A stretch of 64,000 bases of DNA from Adenanthera pavonina. Its lineage: Eukaryota > Streptophyta > Magnoliopsida > Fabales > Fabaceae. A program made the position numbers and the translations under genes. The notes beneath the pieces were generated by a model. That model was given only the letters and a program-made list of their open reading frames with translations. It was not told where the DNA came from and did not search any database. The stretch lies in NCBI GenBank assembly GCA_026686845.1, contig JAIVEN010000001.1:39796001-39860000 (forward strand), given 5' to 3'. Positions 49,301 through 57,900 of this stretch are shown here, in pieces (the first letter of the stretch is position 1; the number at the start of each line of letters is the position of its first letter).

Positions 49301-49570
49301 GGAGAGAGAGCGAGAGACTGCTGGAGACTATGAAATCTAAGATTTGAAGGTAGAGATGGACCTAGCGCGCCCTATGGCTGATGAGAGATGAAATTGGAAG
49401 GATGGTGACGGTGGTTAGAGATCCCAACGGCCACACTCACGGCGACGAGGCTGGACGAAGATGACTCACTGAGACGCAGAGCAAGAAAAACACCACAGGT
49501 CAGGAGTGAGAGAAGGACGGAGTGCGCGAGTTTGGAACGAGGAACAGAAAGTGGATTTAGGTTTTGCAAA
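46350..49570 (-). pseudogene. Exon-like cargo inside the CACTA element
   Basis: Read on the minus strand: a GC-richer, leader-like first exon (about 49570-49151, donor TTCAAG|GTACTA). Then 48299-48230 (MENELRNLAP..LLERELLIKQ, donor CAG|GTGAGG). Then 47353-47219 (acceptor ACACAG; MDEEIKELTWQCDIFQSRVESL, donor AAG|GTTCAA). Then about 47000-46878 (EDTHEGSVLLDGLKRCWNTV, donor TCG|GTAAGC). Then about 46757-46678 (HCGNMSQPTEYYSFVRDAHTGKD, donor GAC|GTAAGG). Last about 46440-46355 (acceptor CAACAG; DKRVVLVSQSGRVNRNKVWD, stop). The second and third resemble the coiled coil after the motor of plant kinesin-7 (ENELR...MEKEIKEL-QRD-AQSRVE). I do not recognise the others. It may be a captured host gene or the element's own second gene. 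Confidence 0.45.
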
Positions 49571-49604
49571 TTTTTTTAAAATATTATTTAAATAACTTTA
49601 CATG

Positions 49605-50005
49605 GCGTTTATATGGCAAACGCAGACTAAAGTTGGTAACTATAATTAGCGTTTTTAAAAGAAACGCTAACTAAAATATTTAATAATTTTTTTGTAAATA
49701 ATTTTAGTTGGCGCATATATAGAAATGATAACTAAAATATCAACTTTAGTTGGTACTTCTGTTGCAAACGTAAACTAAAATTGATAATTAAAGTTAGTAT
49801 TTTTAAAAGAAACGCCAACTAAAATATTTAATAGTATTTTTTTTTTAATTTTTTAAATAATTTTAGTTGGCGTTTATAAGAAAACGCCAACTAAAATACC
49901 AATTTTAGTTGACGTTTCTGACATAAACGCCAACTAAAGTTTTTTTTGTTTTTTACATTTCATTTTAGTTGGCGTTTACATAGGAAATGTTAACTATTGA
50001 GCGCC
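49605..50005. repeat. Right subterminal repeat array of CACTA element
   Basis: The same TTAGTTGGCGTTT / AAACGCCAACTAAA words as at the left end, again in both orientations, between about 49605 and 50005. Confidence 0.85.
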
Positions 50006-50033
50006 AATAAAACCCAAAATTGGTGTAGTGCAT

Positions 50034-51807
50034 CCTCGCATGATGATGATGATGATATGGAAGGAAATGTAAGTAACCATGAAATAGTATGATGAAATTC
50101 TACATTCATTTATAATAAATGCATCCACAACAAATATATCCACATATCAGAATCTAAAAATTAATTGACATTCATGGAATTGGACTAATAATATATTCAA
50201 AATTTTTCCTAAATCAAATTTTGAAATCAAATCTATATTTATAAATTTTATTATTTTATATTTTAGTTAGTTAGTAATTTTTTTCAAGTTTATTCATAAT
50301 ATATTTATATCAGATAATTAATTATCTAATTTAAAAAGATAACTAATAATATTTTTTGGATTGTGCCAAGAATATAATTTAAATATTATAACTGAAATTT
50401 ATATATTGATATACAACTAAAATTAAAATTAATATTATTCATGTTAAAATTTTAGAGATATCACATAAATTCAGCTTTTTTATACAATAAATATAATTTT
50501 TATATACGTGGCTTACAACTTTTTACTTATTTTTTGGATGGTTGGCAAATTTTATGATATATGAATTTAAAATATAATTTTGAATTTAAATTATAGCTAG
50601 CCTTACTTAATTTTGAATTGAAAGTTTTTTTGATATGTGTAAATATTTTATTTTAATCAATAGTTGCGCTCAGATTTATCAAAATTATGAGAAAGTTTCT
50701 TTTAGGTTTGGGCTTTTTCGAATCTCCAAAAGAGTTACTTTTTTTATTATTTATATATATATAATAGATTTTGTTATTTTTTATTTTCTATATAATATAT
50801 TAATTACATTTTTAATACTTTCTCCTCCAATTGTTTTGATTCTTCTATATTTTCTAAAAAAATATACTTTAAATAATATATATAAATATATATGTTTGCC
50901 AACGTATATAAATATATATGATTATATATAACTATATTTAAATAATGTACTTTTAGAAAAAGTGTCCTCTAAATATTGCAAGATTTTTAGAAATGGTATC
51001 CACAAAATCGTACTAATTAATTATTGTTACATACCCATTAATTATTAATTTATTATTATTAATAAATAACATTTTTAAATTCATAAAATGCAACATAAGT
51101 TTGGTCATGCATATTAAATAAACAGTAACTTTCTTGTTCTGCTATATATGTATTGATTGATAAATATCCTGCTTTGAGGTTTTATTTCAAAACCCTTTTT
51201 CAAAAATAAAAAATTATAATTGTAAATTAACAAAAGTGACAAAAATGAACGTATTTCACCAAAAAAAAACCAACATAAAGACGATGGGCTGAAATCTAAA
51301 TTCCAAAACCCGTTTATCATTCAATTGTGTAACTTAGTTTTGTAAACATATTTTGGACAACCCTTTTATTTGACTTATCTTAAAAGTTTATTTTATAAAC
51401 TTACTTTTGGTCTAGATAGTAAAGTGGGAAATCATGGTTTTTAATCATAATTTTTTAAGAAAATATATTTTACTAAATACAAATTATCTTTTTAAAAAAT
51501 AAAAAGTAAGTTAAACTATAATTTTGAAAAAAGACAAGAAAATTTATTTTTTCTTTAATAAAATGTGAATTTTGAAAAAGAAAAAATAAATTTACTCTAT
51601 ATTATAGATCTAAAAATACTTTTAATCTTTATCATTCAAACAGATTTTTTATCAAACTTATTTTTATAAAAAGAATATCCAAACATATTAATTTACAATA
51701 AATTTACTTTATTTAAATTTCATTTTTACAAATTTTATTTATCTTAACTTAATTTTATAAAATCAAACACACGGTAAATTGATTACTTTGGGTCTGTAAA
51801 CATAGTT
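50034..51807. other. AT-rich intergenic DNA
   Basis: A short ATG/GAT microsatellite at 50040-50056, then very AT-rich DNA. 51310-51790 has MITE-like TTTATAAA-rich ends but no definable borders. Confidence 0.3.
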
Positions 51808-52269
51808 TTGTCTTTAAACTTTTTTTTCAAGGGAGATGCAGTCAACCTTCGATGCACTTCTTTAGGACCACTTCCTAGAGAATTCTTCAATCCAGAAGAA
51901 ACAATGACCACCGGTCAAGTTATTTCCTTTGAATGGCCACAGTTGACGTTAGCCCCACCAGAAGCTCCAACGACTTCAAATGTTCCACCTGTCACAAATC
52001 TCACTGAAGATGCTGATCCAGAATGGCTCTCGGATCCCTCAAGATTCATTGAGTCACAAGATCCAAATGAAGTGGACCCTCATTTTCTCCATGATTTCCT
52101 GTCATCTCAGTCTGAACCACCAATAATCACAAAAGACAATTTTGAAGAAGAGCTGGAATGCATAGAAATAAGAGCAATTGAAAAAGCAAAAAGAAAAGCA
52201 AAGAAAAGACTGATGGGAGACATCAATAATGAAGATCCACATCATGAACCAATTTGTAAAAGCTTTTGA
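51808..52269 (+). pseudogene. C-terminal fragment of a pararetrovirus-like protein
   Basis: About 150 codons, open to a TGA at 52267-52269. It is acidic and Pro/Glu/Asp-rich in the middle, ending in a basic stretch (residues ~130-140, AKRKAKKR) and an acidic tail. No catalytic motif is visible. The listed start is only the first possible codon; the protein is truncated at its left side by the AT-rich flank. Confidence 0.45.
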
Positions 52270-52510
52270 GTCATCAAGATTTGTAGTTTATACCGACAAT
52301 GAGTCAGCTAGCGTATGTAAAAAGTCATTTGTCGTTTATGCCAATAACTTTAAATAATGAGTCAGCTAATACATGTAAAATATTGTGTGATAAGTCACCC
52401 ACTATGGGTTGTCTATTATGCTTTTATGAGTTAGCTTTGTTTGTTTGTTTGTGAGACCCTTTCCCTATAAAAGGGTTACTCCTTGTAACATTTGAAGCAA
52501 GCGAAATAAA
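52267..52510 (+). promoter_or_regulatory. Pararetrovirus-like promoter region
   Basis: Three TGAGTCA (GCN4/bZIP-type) sites at 52267-52273, 52300-52306 and 52358-52364. The last two are part of a partial duplication, AATGAGTCAGCTA. They precede TATAAAA at 52466-52472 (CCCTATAAAAGGGTT) and an AATAAA at 52505-52510. A poly(A) signal soon after the TATA box is expected for terminally redundant pregenomic RNA. The orientation is toward APC11. Confidence 0.55.
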
Positions 52511-52881
52511 ATCCTCATGTTTTCTCTCAATATGTTCTCTCTCTAAACACTTTTTTTCTCTAAATTCTAAAATAGAAATGTTAGTATGCTGATCATCCGA
52601 GATTCTATTATGCTCTGCACTTGCCTCTCTATGAGGATCCTGTGCATCAGAAAGGAATCCGAATGAGATCCTTGTTCCAGTAACATTCTTGTAACATTGT
52701 TCTAGGGTTCATACATGATAATTATTTTAGGACATAGATTGATAATCCTAAGGTGATCCATGAGTCCAGAGTACCCAGGAGAGGCCGTATTACTCGGATA
52801 AAGCTGGATTATCATTCCTCTACTAATAGAGTCATCATATTTAATCCTTAGTGCTTTCATTACTGGGATGGAACCCTAACT

Positions 52882-52894
52882 TGGTATCAGAGCC
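52882..52894 (+). other. Primer-binding site matching initiator tRNA-Met
   Basis: TGGTATCAGAGCC, the standard minus-strand primer site of plant pararetroviruses and many LTR elements. A truncated second copy, TTGGTATCAG, follows at 52904-52913. Confidence 0.7.
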
Positions 52895-52959
52895 TTATCA
52901 TGCTTGGTATCAGTATTCTAACATTTTCTATGGAAGAAATTTAGAGAGATATATCCACC

Positions 52960-53226
52960 ATGACTGAATTTCCAGAAAGTACTTCTTCTTCTTCTTCCCT
53001 TGAACCAGTTCGTATTTCCTCAGCCTTTTCTTTAGAAAATCTTTCTTCCTCCGTCAAAAGATCCTTAACCAACAAGATAGACAATCTTGTTGAAATCATT
53101 CATATTCCTGAGAATGTTCGTATTGATAATACTGAGCTTCCTTTGCTCAGTCCTTATGCTATATTCTCTCAAGACCGTACCTATACTAGATCTTTTCGTC
53201 AAAGGGTATCTAGAATTTTTCAATAA
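52960..53226 (+). pseudogene. N-terminal fragment of a pararetrovirus-like first ORF
   Basis: ATG at 52960, 66 nt after the primer site; 88 codons to TAA. It begins with a Ser-rich segment and continues with a neutral stretch containing NKIDNLVEIIH and an Arg-rich end. It then breaks off in an A-rich stretch; a short in-frame remnant continues to ~53290. The position after the primer site is where the first large ORF begins in Caulimoviridae. The product would be only a truncated N terminus. Confidence 0.4.
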
Positions 53227-53299
53227 AAAAAAATCTAAATACTCATTTAAAAAAATGAAAAGAAAATTAAACGTGCTCTAACTCCTCTAAAAAGTAAGT

Positions 53300-53678
53300 G
53301 GGGATCCTGCGGGGAGACTAGGACAGTGATACGCCGCTTGAGAGAGTGATTCGAGAGAGAGCGAGAGTCAAGAGAGACGAGACGGAGACACGACGAGAGT
53401 AACCAAAAAGCGTGAGAGTCCCTACCATCGCACAGTCGCACCGTCGCGGTGGCCGGTAGCAACAACTGTCCACGACCCCCAATTCTCTTGATCCTTTAAC
53501 TCTTTAATTCACCTCTCATTCTCTCCATTTCTTCTTCCTCGGCTCCTAAACTTGTCGTCATCTCTTCCATTTCCCACCATTCTGTTCTTGGGTGGCTGTG
53601 GCCCAGGTCTTCTCATTCAATTACGGCTTCATCTCATCGAGGCGCGGCTAGGGCATAGTCGCAGGCTTTCGTTAACAG
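53300..53678 (+). other. APC11: APC11 5' UTR exon (start approximate)
   Basis: A GC-richer stretch with GAGA-rich and CT-rich leader sequence ending GTTAACAG|GTATGT at 53678/53679. The next acceptor TTGCAG is at 54898, giving a 1.2 kb 5' UTR intron. The transcription start is not marked by a clear TATA box. Confidence 0.6.
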
Positions 53679-54439
53679 GTATGTACTCTCCTCCTCATTT
53701 TATCTGCAATTTAGAATATGACTGAGATGCTCTGAGTTGCTATCCGCACATCATGGATTCATCAATGTTGAAAACGAAATGCGTTTTTGATATTGAATGC
53801 TTCGGTGTTTGGGTTATTCCTCTCAATGGGCATGGGTCCGATTGTCCGAATGTTGAATATAAAAGTAAAAAGTGGGTATTTCAAAAAGGTTTTATTTATT
53901 CAAATGAAGCTTCCAAGAACTTATGAAATTATTTTATAAAATCATGATTTATGAAATATTATCACTGGAAGTTTGGTAACATCCTCTTTAATATAATAAT
54001 GTGTGTAACCTCTCATCTAATCAAACATCAATGTTTTCTCATTTATGACCAGCGTTTTTATCATTTAATTCATCAACATTCATTTACCTCCAATGTTCAT
54101 TCAGAGTTTGTTTTACTTGTTTTGCCATTGCTCTGTTGCTGTTTCTCCTCTGCTCTGTTCAACTATAAATTCCTGGCTTTGGTGTATTTTCTATTCTTCT
54201 TTTACTTAAGATTTTAAGTGGAAGCCTACTGAAAAAAGTACTGTTTGCTTGTTTGTGTTTGTTTTAGATTTGTGGTCATTTGTTAGGATATATTTGTTTT
54301 AGATTTGTAGATTAATCATATACTTGTGATATTGTAATTAGTTGTGGTGGTTTGGTGTTGTTTTTGCCATTGGCAGATTAATCATAGATTTAATATTGTA
54401 GTTACATTTTTAAAATTAGTATCAATTTATTTAAAAAAT

Positions 54440-54590
54440 TTGTGGTGTGTTAAGTGGTCTGGCACGCATAATGAGGGTGAGTTGGGGGTGATAAAAACCC
54501 AACCCACTAAAAAGTGTGCTATCCTAGCCCAACCCATGGTGGGCCAACCCATACGGGCTGAGTTGACCCACATTCGCAGCTCTAAATCTT
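54440..54590 (-). repeat. hAT MITE remnant in APC11 5' UTR intron
   Basis: Contains CCAACCCATGGTGGGCC and GGGCTGAGTTGACCCAC, ending CGCAGCTCTA. It resembles the GC-rich ends of the hAT MITEs at 18577 and 28251, without a definable opposite end. Confidence 0.4.
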
Positions 54591-54907
54591 GGTATTATTG
54601 AACTGATATTGATATGTTTTTAACTTTCCAAGTTGGTGCTTTGACGTATTCTTCTGAGTTAGAGGTATATTTTTAAAATTTGAGTTTATCATTATTTTTT
54701 CTTCCTGTGATGATTAGACCAAAGTAAAGTAGCCGATATTAAGTTTGTTATTTGGTTCCCTTTTGATTACGACTAGTTCGGGATAGGTTTGATATATATG
54801 GGTTATGATAAGTGTTTTATTTCATTTCCTTGGTTATTTTTTTTTATGGTTTCAACTTGCAACCTTGATTGTACTTCTTTTTGTATTGTGGATTGCAGGG
54901 AAAGAAG

Positions 54908-57900
54908 ATGAAAGTTAAGGTCCTGCGTATCCTTCCCAAAATTCGAGTAGTTGTCTTTCCTTTTTGAGGTCTTTCATTATTTCTTTTAGGCATTCGGGAT
55001 ATGAGTTGGGAAAGTCATTTTTCTCTAGTTTTAAAATCCGATGTTGAACTTACAGAAAATTGTTTGTTTCAAGTTTTTTCCATTCATGTGGGTAATCATA
55101 GAGCAATAAAATATATATCAGCATTTTTTCTATCCCCCAGGATCATATATTGATAGTCAAATTTTGTTGGTCTTGCATGCAGATTTCAAATTCTAAATGT
55201 GCTTGGGAAATCTATGGGACACTCTAAAATGATCTCCTTTTAGAGCCAAGATATCAGATAAAACACGATTACTAGCTGCATGTGGAACTTTTTTAAATTG
55301 ATATTCCCATGCTGTTGCAACTGTGAAGAATTTCAATGTAGGCAGTTGTAAAATTCTTGTATCAGGTGGTTTTTTTCTTTTACGGGATTTAAAATATACG
55401 GTAGTAATTCGACAAAGGACTAGAGATCAGTAATTAGCTATGTTTGTGTTTGTGCTTCGTTTCGAAAACTTTTTTTGCCAGGAGATCAAGTAAGTTGCAG
55501 AAAGTTTTGCTTGACTCAGTTTTCTTTCTGGATTTCTCCTGGGCTTCTAAAAAGAGTATGTTCTCTTTCTATCTTGAAGATCTGTTATATACGGTTTTAA
55601 CATTTAATTTGTGATTTAGTAAATCATAATTTGTATTTGTCTTCCATCCTAACAAGTTACAAATAACTCTCAAGCTCCTTGGAATATTTAACTATTGTCA
55701 ACTTTCCTGTCTTTAAATGCTCACATTCTTGCCTTGTGTTGATTATAGATGGCATGCTATTGCATCATGGACTTGGGATGCTCAGGATGAAACATGCGGG
55801 ATTTGTAGGATGGCCTTTGATGGATGTTGCCCTGACTGTAAACATCCTGGGGATGACTGCCCTTTGAGTAAGTTACTGATGATGTCATGGACGGCTTTCA
55901 TTGCTTCTGTCATGCTTATGCCATATAATTATGATTGAATTCCTTTAATTTGAATCTTTAGACCTGCCACTGAGGCAGTACCCTTGGTGGCTGGTTATTT
56001 GATTTTCTGGTAGATCACCGTGTTTGATTTTTGCCAATTTGAAATACAACTGCAAAATAGTATCTTTAGGCTGAAATGTTGAGACGCTCTGCTCCTCCAC
56101 GACCTTCTCTCCAAACCAGAAGCACTTGTTAGTCGTTTCTCTCCTTTGTGTTAGTATATATATAACTAGTTCTTTATCCCTGCGTGATGCTGGATGAACA
56201 AAAGGATGAACAAAAGCATATAGATATAATTATATCTGAATGCATAAATATCATATTAAAAAAATCTTGTTAGTAATAAATCATTTGAAATTATTTCTAT
56301 ATGAAAATTTGTACCTTAAATTATTGAGAATGATTTTTTTACCAATAATATAAAACAGATAATATTAATTTGACAATATGAAGTTGCAGGGTATTTTTTC
56401 TGTTTATGTTGAATATAAAAGATAACCTGATACGCATGATATTCATTTGTTTTTTTTTGTTGTTGTAATAATAGTTTACATTATTTTGTTGAGATGGATA
56501 CATAGTCATACAAGAATGGATAAGATACGAAATAACTGTATGCAAGGGAAAATTGGAGTAATATCTATCAATGAGAAAATGATGAAAAATTATTTAAAGT
56601 TCTTTGGGCATGTGCAAAGAAAAGAACAAGAGGGGCCAGTAAAGAGAATTGATTAAATGGATTGGAGTCCTATTAAAAGGTTTAAAAGAAGACCAAAAAG
56701 GATAATAATAGAAGTTGTAAAGTGTGACCTCTTGATAAATAATTTATCTGAAGAGATGGTGTTTGATAGAGTCCATTGGCGTCGTATGATGCATGTAGTC
56801 AACCCCACTTAGTGGGATAAGGTTAATGTTGTTGTTGTTGTTGTTGTTTACATTGCATTTTAATGAACTTACAAAAAACTATCGGTTAGCTGATAAGTTT
56901 GTGTAATAATTAGAGTTAATAATCTTGAGGACGTTGAATATGTGAACCCTTTTTTGTTATTAATTGCATCTAAACAAATATATTATGTTGATATGGTCTG
57001 TGTGACTCCTTGAAACTATATAATGCCAGTTAAATATCAAGTAAGAGTCTGTTTCCAACCACGGATATCTCCTCAAAAGTAAATAGTGAATGTATCTCAT
57101 TTATTAGCTAATTAATGATTTTGTTGTGGTGGTTATAGATGGTTTCTTCGGAGAAGTATTGCTTAACTCATTTATTGACTTCACTTCTCAGTTTATACTT
57201 ATTGTCTTCCTTGTTAGAATGTTCTTTGCTATTGGCATCTAAAGTTTTAAATGGAAAATAGAGCACATTGTTTACTTTCTCAGTTGGATATATGTAAGAG
57301 AGCCTGGACCATATGCATATGAGTGATGCATATGTACTAGAGAAGGACCTCTTGGTCAACACCGAACACCACATTTTGTGACATGGTCCCTATTTATGAG
57401 AAAATACGCTGCAGTTTTTTTGTTTTCCCTTAATTTTCATGCGATGCTTTTTAAAGTTAAACTTTGTCTTGTAATGTCTATGTTATGTAATAACAGGGTA
57501 TGAAATCACATGCAGTTATTATGGGTCAAGAAAAAGGTGATTTTGTCAATGAACTTCTCAAAAAAGGCAATTACTGCTATATAAGTAATTTCAATGTTAG
57601 AATGAGTATCTTTCTAAGTAGTGGGAAATAATATTATGTTAAAATATGGTCTGACTGTACCATCAAAGTTGAGCCTTGTGACAAGGATTTTTCTTCATAC
57701 TCCTTCCATTTTTCTATCTATACCAGAGATTCTAAAATTGCCTCCATATGAAGAATACGTTGGTAAGATCAGAACTAACTTCATATTATTCTTTTTTTCA
57801 TTTACTCCAATTTGCATGATTATGAATCATTTTAATAAGATCCATTTTTTTCCAAATCTTTCATATGGTTATGATTTTGTGAGGAAAATTAATGGACTGA

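Larger units (their letters stand above)
45140..50030. mobile_element. Complete non-autonomous CACTA (En/Spm) element
   Basis: 4891 bp. Left end CACTACAACAAAAAGG; right end, on the other strand, CACTACACCAATTTTGG. The 3-bp target duplication CAT is exact (45137-45139 and 50031-50033). Subterminal repeats of TTAGTTGGCGTTT type crowd both ends (45155-45545 and 49605-50005) in both orientations, as expected for CACTA transposase binding regions. No TNP2-like transposase is visible; the interior holds exon-like segments on the minus strand. Confidence 0.93.
51808..53226 (+). mobile_element. Endogenous pararetrovirus-like fragment (Caulimoviridae)
   Basis: Order on the plus strand: C-terminal part of an acidic protein (to 52269), an intergenic region with TATA box and poly(A) signal, a 13-nt match to the 3' end of initiator tRNA-Met (52882-52894), then the N terminus of another frame (52960-53226). 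This is the usual arrangement around the pregenomic RNA promoter of plant pararetroviruses. There is no LTR terminus before the primer site. Florendovirus-like integrated copies are common in angiosperms, and that is my best guess. Replication genes are absent and both frames are truncated. An unusual LTR retrotransposon leader is the alternative. Confidence 0.5.

Noticed and set aside
52882..52894. Possible tRNA-Met gene
   Set aside because: Only 13 nt match the tRNA 3' end and no cloverleaf surrounds them; it is a primer-binding site.
51808..53226. Reading the 51.8-53.2 kb segment as an LTR of an ordinary retrotransposon
   Set aside because: No CA terminus just before the primer site, no second LTR, and promoter plus poly(A) signal sit between two reading frames as in pararetroviruses; kept as the less likely alternative.
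55679..55867. Open frame starting MEYLTIVNF across the APC11 second coding exon
   Set aside because: Wrong frame and reads through intron; the conserved RING protein is in the neighbouring frame.
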